Positions 1-9,367 of a DNA stretch of 64,000 nucleotides are shown here, one piece after another. How positions within the stretch are numbered: position 1 is the stretch's first letter; every line of letters begins with the position of its first letter. The stretch is from Pararhizobium gei (lineage in GTDB: Bacteria > Pseudomonadota > Alphaproteobacteria > Rhizobiales > Rhizobiaceae). The notes under the pieces were generated by a model. That model had not been told where the DNA came from. It was given only the letters and a program-made list of their open reading frames with translations, and did not search any database. Both the position numbers and the translations under genes were made by a program. The stretch spans positions 1,266,001 to 1,330,000 of the forward strand of contig NZ_CP119409.1 in NCBI RefSeq assembly GCF_029223885.1, written 5' to 3'.

Positions 1-2091
1 GAATTTGGCCCCCAGCCGGGTGAAAGGTTGATCTTCGCGAAGCGTCTAGCGGAGGACTGCGCGACGAAGGCGAAGGTAAAGCTCAGCCTGATCAGTGATG
101 TTTCAGGTAAAGAGCTTGCCGCCATCACCTGCGCCCACCCACTCGCCGCCCTCGGTTACGACTTTACCGTCCCCCTCCTCGACGGCGATCACGTCACCGA
201 CGATGCCGGCACCGGCTTTGTGCACACCGCCCCCTCCCACGGCCGGGACGACTTCGAGATCTGGATGGCGAACGCTCGTGCCCTAGAAGCCCGCGGAATC
301 TCCTCCAAGATTCCGTTCCCCGTCGATGACGCCGGCTTCTACACCGAGGACGCGCCTGGCTTTGGCCCGTCGGCGGAGGGCGGCGCCGCGCGCGTGCTCG
401 ACGACAACGGTAAGAAGGGCGACGCCAACAAGCGCGTGATGGATGCGCTGATCGCCGCCGGCAACCTGTTTGCCCGTGGTCGCATCAAGCACGAGTACCC
501 GCATTCCTGGCGCTCCAAGAAGCCGGTCATCTTCCGCAATACGCCGCAATGGTTCGTCTATATGGACAAGGAACTGGGCGACGGCACGACGCTGCGCTCT
601 CGCGCCCTATCGGCCATCGACGACACGCGTTTCGTGCCCGCTGCCGGGCAGAACCGCCTGCGGGCGATGATCGAGCAGCGTCCGGACTGGGTGCTGTCGC
701 GCCAGCGTGCCTGGGGGGTGCCGATCTGCGTCTTCGCCGATGCCGAGGGAAATGTTTTGAAGGATGATGAGGTCAACGCCCGCATCCTCGAAGCCTTCGA
801 GAAGGAAGGGGCGGACGCCTGGTTCGCCGCTGGTGCCAAAGAGCGGTTCCTCGGCAATGCGCATGACGCCGAAAAATGGCAGATGGTCACCGACATTCTC
901 GACGTCTGGTTCGATTCAGGCTCCACCCATGTGTTCACGCTGGAGGATCGTCCCGACCTGAAATGGCCGGCCGACGTCTATCTGGAAGGCTCGGACCAGC
1001 ATCGCGGCTGGTTCCATTCCTCGCTTCTGGAAAGCTGCGCCACCCGCGGCCGCGCGCCCTACAACGCCGTCGTCACCCATGGTTTCATCATGGATGAGAA
1101 GGGCGAGAAGATGTCGAAGTCGAAGGGCAACGTCACCGCCCCGCAGACAATCATGAACGACGCCGGCGCCGATATCCTGCGCCTGTGGGTGATGTCGTCG
1201 GACTATGCGGAAGACCTGCGCGTCGGCAAGACGATCATCCAGACCAATATCGACGCCTACAGAAAGATCCGCAACACGATCCGCTGGATGCTCGGCACGC
1301 TCGCCCACGACAAGGGTGACGACATCGCCTATGCCGACCTGCCGGAACTCGAAAAGCTGATGCTGCACAGGCTGTTCGAACTCGACCAGCTGCTGCGCAA
1401 GGCCTATGACGACTTCGACTTCAAGCGGATCACCCGCGCCTTGACGGATTTCGCCAATGTCGAGTTGTCGGCCTTCTATTTCGATATCCGCAAGGACACG
1501 CTGTATTGCGACGCGCCGTCGAGCCTGAAGCGCCGTTCGGCCTTGTTCGTCATCCGCAAGCTGTTCGACAGCCTCGTGCTCTGGTTCGCGCCGATGATGC
1601 CGTTCACCACGGAAGAGGCCTGGCTGTCGCGCGATCCGTCCGCGACATCCGTGCATCTGGAGCAGTTCCCGGAGATCCCGGCGGAATGGTCGAACGGGGC
1701 GCTGGCCGACAAATGGAAGAAGGTCCGCACCGTCCGCCGCGCCGTCACAGGCGCGCTTGAACTCGAACGCAAGGACAAGCGCATCGGCTCGTCGCTGGAG
1801 GCTGCCCCCGTCGTGCATATCGCTGACGCCGATCTGCTGGCCTCCCTGGAGGGTCTGGACCTTGCCGAAATCTCCATCACGTCGGATATCACGGTGGTGG
1901 CGGGAGAGGGGCCGGCGGATGCTTTCCGCCTGGAGGACGGCACGAAGGTGGCCGTCGAACAGAAGCTGGCAGAGGGCGTCAAATGCGCCCGCTCTTGGCG
2001 GATCACGACCGATGTCGGCTCCGATCCGGCGTTTCCGGATGTCTCGGCCCGCGATGCGGCAGCGCTTCGCGAACTCGGCTTTGCTTCTTAA
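1..2091 (+). CDS. ileS: Isoleucyl-tRNA synthetase, 5'-truncated by the window
   Basis: Class I synthetase that charges tRNA-Ile in the cytoplasm. The frame is open from base 1, so about 696 C-terminal residues are visible and the first ~270 (with the HIGH motif) lie upstream. The editing-domain motif with VHTAPSHG is near residues 75-82 and KMSKS is at residues 370-374 (bases 1108-1122), followed by the anticodon-binding domain. The C-terminal zinc knuckle of the E. coli enzyme (two CxxC pairs) is degenerate: the first pair reads CARS and the second SARD. Stop TAA at 2089. A hairpin lies 60 bp downstream. Identification is certain from KMSKS and overall colinearity. Confidence 0.97.
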   Translation, partial: EFGPQPGERLIFAKRLAEDCATKAKVKLSLISDVSGKELAAITCAHPLAALGYDFTVPLLDGDHVTDDAGTGFVHTAPSHGRDDFEIWMANARALEARGISSKIPFPVDDAGFYTEDAPGFGPSAEGGAARVLDDNGKKGDANKRVMDALIAAGNLFARGRIKHEYPHSWRSKKPVIFRNTPQWFVYMDKELGDGTTLRSRALSAIDDTRFVPAAGQNRLRAMIEQRPDWVLSRQRAWGVPICVFADAEGNVLKDDEVNARILEAFEKEGADAWFAAGAKERFLGNAHDAEKWQMVTDILDVWFDSGSTHVFTLEDRPDLKWPADVYLEGSDQHRGWFHSSLLESCATRGRAPYNAVVTHGFIMDEKGEKMSKSKGNVTAPQTIMNDAGADILRLWVMSSDYAEDLRVGKTIIQTNIDAYRKIRNTIRWMLGTLAHDKGDDIAYADLPELEKLMLHRLFELDQLLRKAYDDFDFKRITRALTDFANVELSAFYFDIRKDTLYCDAPSSLKRRSALFVIRKLFDSLVLWFAPMMPFTTEEAWLSRDPSATSVHLEQFPEIPAEWSNGALADKWKKVRTVRRAVTGALELERKDKRIGSSLEAAPVVHIADADLLASLEGLDLAEISITSDITVVAGEGPADAFRLEDGTKVAVEQKLAEGVKCARSWRITTDVGSDPAFPDVSARDAAALRELGFAS

Positions 2092-2153
2092 GGGATTGTT
2101 TACCGGGTGAATTGCTCTTTTGCCGCTCATCCGGTAAAACCTGCCTGAAAATC

Positions 2154-2169
2154 GGCGGATTTATCCGCC
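2154..2169 (+). terminator. Short hairpin after ileS, possible terminator
   Basis: Six-base inverted repeat GGCGGA/TCCGCC with a TTTA loop lies in the 137-base gap between ileS and the lipoprotein gene. No clear T-run follows, so termination is only plausible. A longer imperfect pairing (TTTACCGG near 2099 with CCGGTAAA near 2130) also exists in this gap. Confidence 0.35.
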
Positions 2170-2228
2170 AAGGCGCAGCAATGCCGCCTAGACATATCCA
2201 TTATGCCGGCGCCGCTGGAAGGGTTTTC

Positions 2229-2849
2229 ATGGGAATGACGCGCGAGTTTCGAGTATATGCCAGTGTGTTTGGCGTCGTGGCGGCAAGCCTTGCCCTGTCC
2301 GGCTGCATCGGCGGCCCGACTTATGGGACGGACAAGACTGCTGGCGAACATCTGATGGACGATCTCGGCAGCACGGTCGCCATTGGAGAGGGAAAACCCA
2401 AGAGCACCGTGAAATATCAGCCGCGTCCCGGACTGGTCCTGCCGCCATCGACGGAAAGCGCGCAACTGGTCCAGCCGCAGCAGAACCTGGCGACCAAGGA
2501 GAACCCGCAATGGGTCGAAAGCCCTGAGGAAACCCGCCAGCGCCTGCGTGACGAAGCCGATGCCAATGCCGACCGCCCGGGCTATGTGTCGCCGCTCGCC
2601 AAGGCAAGTGCGAACGGCCGACGCCTGACAGCCAAGGAGCAGACGGAAGCCTATCGCGAGGCCCGCAGACTGCAGATGGGCGCCTATTCGGACAAGCGCC
2701 GCACGCTCAGCGATCCGCCTCTCGAATACCGCAAGATGCCGGAAGAGGCGGTTGCCGATCTTGGCGAGCCGGAGCAGCAGAAGGCCCGCCGCCGCAAGAA
2801 GGAAGCGGCCGTCGCCGGTTCCGGCAAGAAGTGGTGGGATATTTTCTGA
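2229..2849 (+). CDS. Putative outer-membrane lipoprotein
   Basis: 206-residue protein of unknown function. The start ATG at 2229 is chosen because GGAAGGG lies five bases upstream; the frame is open further up but without a good site. Residues 8-26 form a lipoprotein signal peptide ending in the lipobox LSGC (Cys26 acylated), so it should be lipid-anchored. The rest is hydrophilic, rich in charged residues and Pro, with no transmembrane segment and a basic stretch (KARRRKKEA) close to the C-terminus. The next gene starts six bases after the stop, so they are probably co-transcribed. I do not recognise a domain. Confidence 0.75.
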   Translation: MGMTREFRVYASVFGVVAASLALSGCIGGPTYGTDKTAGEHLMDDLGSTVAIGEGKPKSTVKYQPRPGLVLPPSTESAQLVQPQQNLATKENPQWVESPEETRQRLRDEADANADRPGYVSPLAKASANGRRLTAKEQTEAYREARRLQMGAYSDKRRTLSDPPLEYRKMPEEAVADLGEPEQQKARRRKKEAAVAGSGKKWWDIF

Positions 2850-2855
2850 TCCGCA

Positions 2856-3332
2856 ATGTTCAGCATCCGTCCAGCCACCTCTGAAGACGCGTCCACGATC
2901 CTGCGTTTCATCACCGAACTGGCCGTCTATGAAAAGGCGGGCCACGAGGTCGAGGCCACGGTTGAGGCTGTCACTCAATCCCTGTTCGGCGCAGACACCG
3001 TGTCGCAGGCGGTCATCTGCGAGCGCGACGGCATGCCCGTCGGTTTTGCCGTCTGGTTTTTCAGCTATTCCACCTGGCTTGCCCGCAACGGGCTCTATCT
3101 CGAAGATCTCTACGTCACGCCCGAACAGCGCGGCACTGGCGCCGGCCGCCTGATGCTGCGGCATCTGGCAAGGATTGCCGTGGACAAGGGATGCCAGCGT
3201 TTCGAATGGAGCGTGCTCGACTGGAACGAGCCCGCCATCAAAGCGTATGAGGCGATCGGCGCCGAGCCGATGAACGAGTGGACACGCTACCGTCTGTCGG
3301 GTGCGGCCTTGACGCGCTTCGCGGCGGGCTGA
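2856..3332 (+). CDS. GNAT family N-acetyltransferase
   Basis: 158-residue single-domain GNAT protein, expected to transfer acetyl from acetyl-CoA to an amine. The acetyl-CoA binding motif A reads QRGTGAG at residues 91-97, preceded by the beta4 strand YLEDLYV; the C-terminal WNEPAIKAYEAIGA is the usual motif B. The overall pattern (YEKAGHEVEAT near residue 25, LYLEDLYV, then SVLDWNEPAI) resembles the spermidine/spermine (diamine) acetyltransferase subgroup, but the substrate cannot be fixed. It sits six bases behind the lipoprotein gene, and its last 46 bases overlap the 3' end of tadA on the other strand. Confidence 0.88.
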   Translation: MFSIRPATSEDASTILRFITELAVYEKAGHEVEATVEAVTQSLFGADTVSQAVICERDGMPVGFAVWFFSYSTWLARNGLYLEDLYVTPEQRGTGAGRLMLRHLARIAVDKGCQRFEWSVLDWNEPAIKAYEAIGAEPMNEWTRYRLSGAALTRFAAG

Positions 3333-3790
3333 CCTTTATCCGGGCGCTTTTGCGCAAAGAACGCCCTCAAAATCTCTGTCGCCGGCCGGGCGGACATGCC
3401 GGAATAGACCTCCGGGGCGTGATGGCATGTCGGCTGGCTGTAAAAGCGCACGCCATTGTCGACGCCTCCGCCCTTTTCATCTTCGGCGCCGTAGTAGAGC
3501 CGCCGCAGCCGGGCAAAGGAAATTGCCGCCGCACAGAGCGTGCAGGGTTCCAGCGTCACGTAGAGATCAGCGCCTGTCAGCCGCTCGCTGCCAATCGCAA
3601 CCGCCGCCTCGCGAATAACCAGAATCTCGGCATGGGCCGTGACGTCGGATAGTTCCCGCGTCCGGTTTCCGGCAGCCGAAATCACCTCGCCATCGAGCAC
3701 CAGCACAGCGCCGACGGGCACTTCGCCCCGCTCCGCCGCCAGCCGCGCCTGGGAAAGCGCCAAATCCATGAAACTGCCCGTCGGCGCCAT
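3287..3790 (-). CDS. tadA: tRNA-specific adenosine deaminase
   Basis: Zinc-dependent deaminase converting A34 to inosine in the anticodon of tRNA-Arg(ACG). 167 residues; the catalytic motif HAE is at residues 53-55 (His53 zinc ligand, Glu55 proton shuttle) and PCTLC at 82-86 supplies the two Cys ligands (83, 86). The start at 3790 has a weak ribosome site; Met8 (3769) is an alternative that loses nothing conserved. The stop (3287-3289) lies inside the 3' end of the convergent acetyltransferase gene. Divergent to the pseudouridine synthase gene, 76 bases away, another RNA-modification function. Confidence 0.95.
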   Translation of the reverse strand: MAPTGSFMDLALSQARLAAERGEVPVGAVLVLDGEVISAAGNRTRELSDVTAHAEILVIREAAVAIGSERLTGADLYVTLEPCTLCAAAISFARLRRLYYGAEDEKGGGVDNGVRFYSQPTCHHAPEVYSGMSARPATEILRAFFAQKRPDKGQPAAKRVKAAPDRR

Positions 3791-3866
3791 CGTCGAAACC
3801 CGCGATATTTTCTCTTAACCCGAGGGCTTCGACCTGATAGGACAGCCCAAAAGGCAGGCAACACAA

Positions 3867-5879
3867 ATGACATTCAAAGACAAGCCCCAGCGCCCCGGTG
3901 GAAAGCCGGAAGGCCGCGACAAGAAGCCCTATACCGGCGCCCGCAAGACGGCAGCCGCATCGGGGCCTGAAAAGACGGAAGCGGAAAAGCCGCGCCGGCC
4001 GAAAACGGATGATGCGGTCAACGTCGAAGCGGACGTGCCGCAGCGCATTTCGAAGATTTTGGCGCGCGCCGGCATCGCTTCGCGGCGCGACATCGAGCGC
4101 ATGATCATGGAAGGCCGCGTCAGCCTCAATGGCAAGGTGCTGGAAACCCCCGTCGTTAACGCGACCTTGTCCGACAAGATCGAAGTGGACGGCGAGCCGA
4201 TCCGCGGCATAGAGCGCACGCGGCTCTGGCTCTACCACAAGCCCTCCGGGCTGGTGACGACCAATTCCGACCCGGAAGGCCGCCCCACCGTTTTCGACAA
4301 CCTGCCGGAGGAGTTGCCACGCGTCCTGTCGATCGGCCGTCTCGACATCAATACCGAAGGCCTGCTGCTGCTGACAAACGACGGCGGGCTTGCCCGTGTG
4401 CTTGAGTTGCCGTCCACCGGCTGGCTGCGCCGCTACCGCGTGCGCGCCCATGGCACGATCGATCAGGCAGCACTCGACAAGCTGAAGGACGGCATCGCCG
4501 TCGATGGCGTGCTTTACGGTTCCATTGAGGCGACTCTGGACAAGGTTCAGGGCTCCAATGTCTGGATTACCATGGGGCTTCGCGAAGGCAAGAACCGCGA
4601 GATCAAGAACGTCATGGGCGCTCTCGGCCTCGACGTGAACCGGCTGATCCGCATTTCCTATGGTCCGTTCCAGCTCGGCGAACTGCCGGAGGGCCAGGCC
4701 CAGGAAATCCGCGTACGAACCCTGCGCGACCAGCTCGGCCCCCGGCTGATCGAAGATGCAAAGGCCAATTTCGATGCGCCGATCTTCGATGCCGCCCCGG
4801 CCGAGGAAGAAAAGCCGCAGAAGACCGAGTGGGCCGCCGGCAAGCCGGAAGCCCGGGAACGTGGTGCCTTCAAAGAGAAGGCCGGCGACAAGCGCGAGCG
4901 GGCGCTGTCGCGCCTCGACACCCGGCGCGACGACAAGAGCAGCTCTCGTCCGGATCGCAAGGAGCGCGGCGGACGCGATGCGCCGGTTCAGAGATTCGAC
5001 GACCAGCCGAAGCGCGAGCCGGGTTTCCGCGCCCGCCGGACCAATGTCTGGATGGCGCCCGGCGCCCGGCCTCTGGCCGAAAAGAAGCCCAGGGATGCAC
5101 AAGCCGCCGATGCGACGGATAAGCCCGTGCGCCGCGAGCGTCCGGAAGGCGCGCCGACGACCAAGCGCTACGGCAAGACCAAGGATGGTCTGCCGATGAA
5201 ATCAAACCGGAAATTCGATCCAGATCGCAAGAAGGCGTCTGTTTATGATCGCCCCGATCGCGGCCCGCGTGTGATCGTCACCCGTGATGATGACGACAAG
5301 GACTGGATCCGCGCAACGGAGGAGCCGAGCCGTGATGAAGGCCGTGGTGGCGACCGCAAGCGCGGCGACGATCGTGGCGCACGCAGTTTCGGTGACCGCG
5401 CTCCCCGCGGCGACCGTCCCCAAGGTGCTCGTCCTCAGGGTGCCGGTCCTCAGGGTGATCGACCGCCACGCCGCGAGGGCGGCGCCAAGCCGTTCGGCGA
5501 TCGCAAACCGCGTGCCGAAGGTGCACGGTCGTTTTCGGACAGGCCGAAAACAGACCGTCCCAGAACCGACCGCCCGCAGGGGGACCGTCCGCCGGGCGAC
5601 CGGCCACGCAAACCCTTCGGCGAGGCGTCTTTCGCGCGCGCGGACGGCGATCGCAAACCGCGTGATTTCGGCGATCGACCGCCGCGGAGCGACCGCCCGC
5701 AGAGCGACCGTCCTGCCGGCGATAAACCGCGGGGCAAATCCTTTGGCGGCAAGCCGGGCGGGGCAAAGCCATTCGGCACCAAAACGGGCGGTCCTCCTCG
5801 TGGCGGAAAGCCAGGCGGTGGCAAGCCTGCAGGCGGGCGCCCGACAGGCGGCGGCAAACCGCGCGGACGCGGGAACTAG
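3867..5879 (+). CDS. rluB: RsuA/RluB family pseudouridine synthase with long charged tail
   Basis: rRNA pseudouridine synthase. After a basic 55-residue leader comes an S4 RNA-binding domain (about 57-115) and the catalytic domain, with GRLDINTEGLLLLTNDG carrying the catalytic Asp160. Conserved core ends near residue 290. The remaining ~380 residues are low-complexity, rich in Arg, Lys, Asp, Gly and Pro, with repeated GDRP, PQG and GGKP units, and are predicted disordered and RNA-binding. The protein is 670 residues; typical RluB is about 290. The best guess for the target is 23S rRNA U2605, but RluE/RluF/RsuA paralogs cannot be excluded. rsmD starts six bases after the stop. Confidence 0.9.
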   Translation: MTFKDKPQRPGGKPEGRDKKPYTGARKTAAASGPEKTEAEKPRRPKTDDAVNVEADVPQRISKILARAGIASRRDIERMIMEGRVSLNGKVLETPVVNATLSDKIEVDGEPIRGIERTRLWLYHKPSGLVTTNSDPEGRPTVFDNLPEELPRVLSIGRLDINTEGLLLLTNDGGLARVLELPSTGWLRRYRVRAHGTIDQAALDKLKDGIAVDGVLYGSIEATLDKVQGSNVWITMGLREGKNREIKNVMGALGLDVNRLIRISYGPFQLGELPEGQAQEIRVRTLRDQLGPRLIEDAKANFDAPIFDAAPAEEEKPQKTEWAAGKPEARERGAFKEKAGDKRERALSRLDTRRDDKSSSRPDRKERGGRDAPVQRFDDQPKREPGFRARRTNVWMAPGARPLAEKKPRDAQAADATDKPVRRERPEGAPTTKRYGKTKDGLPMKSNRKFDPDRKKASVYDRPDRGPRVIVTRDDDDKDWIRATEEPSRDEGRGGDRKRGDDRGARSFGDRAPRGDRPQGARPQGAGPQGDRPPRREGGAKPFGDRKPRAEGARSFSDRPKTDRPRTDRPQGDRPPGDRPRKPFGEASFARADGDRKPRDFGDRPPRSDRPQSDRPAGDKPRGKSFGGKPGGAKPFGTKTGGPPRGGKPGGGKPAGGRPTGGGKPRGRGN

Positions 5880-5885
5880 GGCTCG

Positions 5886-6446
5886 ATGCGGATCGTCGGT
5901 GGCGAGTTTCGCGGGCGTGGGCTTGCGGCGCCCAGATCGAACGACATCCGGCCGACAACCGACCGGACGCGCGAAAGCCTGTTCAACATTCTGGGTCATG
6001 CCTATGCGGAGGCTCTTGAGGGCACCCGCGTACTCGATCTCTTTGCAGGCACCGGCGCCGTTGGGCTGGAGGCTTTGTCGCGCGGGTGCCGCCAGGCGCT
6101 GTTCGTCGAGATGGGAACCGAGGGCAGGGGCCTCCTGCGAACCAATATCGAGACTCTCGGCCTGACCGGCCGGGCGCGCGTCTTCCGTCGCGACGCCACG
6201 GATCTGGGGCCCGCCGGCACGGTGGAACCTTTCCATCTTTTGTTTGCCGATCCGCCCTATGGCAACGGACTGGGCGAAAAGGCCCTGAGTTCGGCCGCGG
6301 CCGGCGGTTGGTTGATGCCGGGTGCTCTGGCCATCCTCGAAGAACGGGCGGATGTCCACCCTGTCGTGCAAACCGGTTTCGAGCCGATCGACGACCGCCT
6401 CTTCGGCGACACCCGCATGCACTTCTACCGATACGGCGCCGCATGA
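5886..6446 (+). CDS. rsmD: 16S rRNA (guanine966-N2)-methyltransferase
   Basis: 186-residue SAM-dependent methyltransferase that modifies G966 of 16S rRNA. N-terminal MRIVGGEFRGR and RPTTDRTRESLFNIL are the family hallmarks; SAM-binding motif I is VLDLFAGTGAVGLEALSRG, and the catalytic DPPY is at residues 122-125. Length matches the family. It starts six bases after the pseudouridine synthase and forms an rRNA-modification pair with it; the patatin-like gene follows 19 bases after its stop. Confidence 0.95.
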   Translation: MRIVGGEFRGRGLAAPRSNDIRPTTDRTRESLFNILGHAYAEALEGTRVLDLFAGTGAVGLEALSRGCRQALFVEMGTEGRGLLRTNIETLGLTGRARVFRRDATDLGPAGTVEPFHLLFADPPYGNGLGEKALSSAAAGGWLMPGALAILEERADVHPVVQTGFEPIDDRLFGDTRMHFYRYGAA

Positions 6447-6465
6447 CCGCGGAAAGGCGCAAGGC

Positions 6466-7335
6466 ATGACGCAAGCTCCTGAAATCTTGAAAGGATCTGC
6501 TGATCCGACGGTTGCCATTGCTTTTGGCGGCGGCGGCGCGCGGGGCCTTGCGCATATCCATGTCATCGAAGCTTTGGACGAACTCGGAATCCGCCCTGTC
6601 GCCATAGCCGGCTCCTCGATCGGCGCGATCATGGGCGCTGCCATGGCGTCCGGGCTGAGCGGCGCCGACATCCGCGAGCACACGCTATCGACGGTCGGGC
6701 GGCGCAAGGAAATTTTCAACCGCCTCTGGCGCCTGCGTCCGGCCAGTTTTCGGCAGGCCGTGGCAAGCGGTTTTCGCGTCGGCCAGTTCAATCTCGAACG
6801 TATCCTGCCGGCCTTCCTTCCCGAAGCCATCGCCACGGATTTCAGTGCGCTCCAGATCCCCTTGAAAGTTCTGGTCACCGACTATTATGGTCAAGCCGAG
6901 CATGTCTGCGAAAGCGGCGACCTGCATGCGGCGCTTGCGGCATCCGCCGCCATCCCGGCGATGTTCATGCCCGTCCGGATCGATGGCCGGGTGATGATTG
7001 ACGGCGGCATTTATAATCCACTGCCCTTCGATCATCTGGCCGGGCTTGCCGATATCGTGGTCGCCGTCGATGTCGTCGGCGGCCCCGATGGCGATGGCGA
7101 GACCATGCCGAGCCGGATCGACAGCCTGTTTGGCGCCAGCCAGCTGATGATGCAGTCTATCATCGCCATGAAGATGAAAGCGCACCCCCCGGATATCCTC
7201 CTGCGTCCCGAGGTCAACCGCTACCGTGTCATGGATTTTCTGAAGGCCCAGGACGTGCTGGCCGCGACCTCCGCCGTCAAGGATCAGTTCAAGATGGCGC
7301 TCGAACAGGCCATTGCTGCCAAGCGCAACAGCTAG
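6466..7335 (+). CDS. Patatin-like phospholipase (RssA type)
   Basis: 289-residue serine acyl hydrolase. Oxyanion hole GGGGARG at residues 21-27, nucleophile elbow GSSIG with Ser51, and the second dyad residue Asp179 in DGGIYNPLP. Single patatin domain without signal peptide or membrane anchor, so probably cytoplasmic and acting on phospholipids or acyl chains. I chose ATG 6466, preceded by GGAAAGG and GCAAGG; the frame extends upstream into rsmD but has no better site. The 3' end is six bases from the end of the convergent antiporter gene. Substrate unknown. Confidence 0.9.
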   Translation: MTQAPEILKGSADPTVAIAFGGGGARGLAHIHVIEALDELGIRPVAIAGSSIGAIMGAAMASGLSGADIREHTLSTVGRRKEIFNRLWRLRPASFRQAVASGFRVGQFNLERILPAFLPEAIATDFSALQIPLKVLVTDYYGQAEHVCESGDLHAALAASAAIPAMFMPVRIDGRVMIDGGIYNPLPFDHLAGLADIVVAVDVVGGPDGDGETMPSRIDSLFGASQLMMQSIIAMKMKAHPPDILLRPEVNRYRVMDFLKAQDVLAATSAVKDQFKMALEQAIAAKRNS

Positions 7336-7341
7336 AAAGCC

Positions 7342-9204
7342 TTAGTCCACTGTTGCGAGAAGGCCGCTGTCCGGTTGCGGTCTCTTCGGTCCGGTCGCGA
7401 CCGACAGCATTTCCTCGTCCGGTCCCAGCGTTGCCGACAAGTCCCGCTTCGGCTTGATCAACGGTTCCGGCTTGACCGGATGCGAATGCAGCATGTCGCG
7501 TCCCGCGCTTAGTCCTTCGGCAGCCTGAACCGCAAGCCGTGCCTCGTCGCGGCGGCGGATATCCTCGGTAATCGCATGGGCCTGATTATCGGCTACCCCC
7601 AGCCCCTCCAGCGTCCTCCGGCCGAAAACAAGACCGGATTCGAAGGTCTCGCGCAGTTCGTAGTCTACCCCGCGGGCACGAAGGGACAGGGTGTGAATGC
7701 GGTCATAGGCACGGGCGTAGATCCGGGCATTGGGATATTCCGCCTGAACCAGATCGATGATGCGATCGGTGATCTCGGCCTTGTGCGTGCAGATCGCAAC
7801 GATCTTCGCCTTTTCTATGCCTGCCGCCCGCAACACATCGAGCCGCGTGCCGTCGCCGAAATAGATCCGGAATCCGAAGGCCGCAGCCTGCCGGACACGC
7901 TCGGCGGAATGGTCGATGATGGTCACGTCGCGGCCACCCGCCAAAAGGATCTGTGAGGCGATCTGGCCGAAACGGGAAAAGCCGATCATCAGCACATCCG
8001 AGCCGGCGCCCTCGAAATCCTCCTCCAGCTCTTCCCTTGCCTCTTCCTGTTCCCGCATCAGAAACCGCGCCATGGCCGCCGCTGCCGGCGTCAGCGCCAT
8101 GGACAGCGTGACGATCACGATCAGCAGCGACGCCCAGGCTTGCGAAAAGACCCCGGCGGTCGCGGCTGCGCTGAACAGCACGAAACCGAACTCTCCGCCC
8201 TGCGGCAGAAGCAGGCCGATGCGCACCGCGTCGTTGTGCGGTGAGCCGCTGATGCGGCAGATCGCAAAGAGAACCACCGCCTTGACGATCATCAGCAACG
8301 GAACGGCAATCAGGATGAGGAGATAGTTTTCAACGATGACGCCGATATCAAGCGACAGCCCGACGGCCATGAAGAACAGCGCGAGCAGCAGGCCGCGAAA
8401 CGGTTCGATATCGGCCTCCAGTTCGTGGCGGTAGCTGGACTCAGCCAGCAACACCCCAGCCAGGAATGAGCCCATCGCCATCGACAACCCGGCAAGCTGC
8501 ATCATGGTTGCCGCGCCCAGCACCACCAGAAGTGCGGCGGCGATCATCACTTCGCGTGCCCCGGTTCGCGCCAGAATCTGGAACAGCGGATTGAGCAGGT
8601 AGCGTCCCGCGACCACCATGATCAGGATCGCCCCGACTGCGATGGCAAAATCCTGGAGCGGCGGGCTGGTGTCTTCAGGAGCCTGCAGGGCAAGAAGCGG
8701 TATCAGGGCAAGCAGCGGCACGATCGCCAGATCCTGCAGGAGCAGGATCGAAAAGGCGCGCTGTCCGTGCCGGCTGTTGGTGTCGCCCTTTTCGTCGAGG
8801 ATCTGCAGCGCGAAGGCTGTGGATGACAGCGCCAGTCCGAAGCCCGTGATGATGCTGCCGGCCCAGTCGAGCAGTCCCGCCTCATAGACGATGAAGGAAA
8901 TCGAAAAGCCGGTCAGAAGAACCTGCGCCGTGCCGAGGCCGAAAATATCGCGCCGCATCTGCCAGAGGCGCGATGGCTTCAGTTCCAGCCCGATCACGAA
9001 CAGCAGAAAGACCACGCCAAGTTCGGCAAAGCCGAGGATCTGCTCGCCCTCGCTGATCTGGTGAAGCAGGGGGCCGATGATGATGCCGGCGGCGAGATAA
9101 CCGAGAACGGTGCCGAGCCCGAGCTTTTTGAAGATGGGCGCGGCCACGACCGCCCCGCCCAGCAAGAGCAGCGCCTGTGAGGTAAAGGCTTGCGTCGTCG
9201 ACAT
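7342..9204 (-). CDS. Kef-type monovalent cation:proton antiporter (CPA2) with RCK domain
   Basis: 620-residue inner-membrane antiporter. The N-terminal ~385 residues contain about 12 hydrophobic segments typical of Na_H_Exchanger/KefB-KefC proteins, followed by a TrkA-N (RCK) domain at roughly 405-520 (start VLMIGFSRFGQIAS, then VTIIDH and the FGDGT strand) that would bind nucleotide. The last ~80 residues are hydrophilic. Start taken at 9204 because GGAAAGAAAC lies just upstream; the frame continues 34 codons further up without a site. Likely role is potassium efflux or pH/osmotic protection. No kefF/G ancillary gene is adjacent. Confidence 0.92.
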   Translation of the reverse strand: MSTTQAFTSQALLLLGGAVVAAPIFKKLGLGTVLGYLAAGIIIGPLLHQISEGEQILGFAELGVVFLLFVIGLELKPSRLWQMRRDIFGLGTAQVLLTGFSISFIVYEAGLLDWAGSIITGFGLALSSTAFALQILDEKGDTNSRHGQRAFSILLLQDLAIVPLLALIPLLALQAPEDTSPPLQDFAIAVGAILIMVVAGRYLLNPLFQILARTGAREVMIAAALLVVLGAATMMQLAGLSMAMGSFLAGVLLAESSYRHELEADIEPFRGLLLALFFMAVGLSLDIGVIVENYLLILIAVPLLMIVKAVVLFAICRISGSPHNDAVRIGLLLPQGGEFGFVLFSAAATAGVFSQAWASLLIVIVTLSMALTPAAAAMARFLMREQEEAREELEEDFEGAGSDVLMIGFSRFGQIASQILLAGGRDVTIIDHSAERVRQAAAFGFRIYFGDGTRLDVLRAAGIEKAKIVAICTHKAEITDRIIDLVQAEYPNARIYARAYDRIHTLSLRARGVDYELRETFESGLVFGRRTLEGLGVADNQAHAITEDIRRRDEARLAVQAAEGLSAGRDMLHSHPVKPEPLIKPKRDLSATLGPDEEMLSVATGPKRPQPDSGLLATVD

Positions 9205-9367
9205 GGTGTTTCTTTCCAAACGCGGGACCAGAGGCGCAAAGACGCCGTTTGGCGAAGAGATTTCCAAAGGATCGGCTTTTCGCCGGGGCCGGGGGCACAG
9301 AATCACGTTATGCCCTTGATGCCTGTCTCACTGCACAATAAATGGGACAGGAATGAAAGGCTAAATC

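Noticed and set aside
916..2130. Long open frame on the minus strand opposite ileS
   Set aside because: It mirrors the ileS codon structure, has no family features and overlaps a certain gene.
5202..6878. 558-codon minus-strand frame opposite the pseudouridine synthase tail and rsmD
   Set aside because: It arises from the GC-rich repeats of the tail and covers certain genes; product is Arg/Ala low-complexity.
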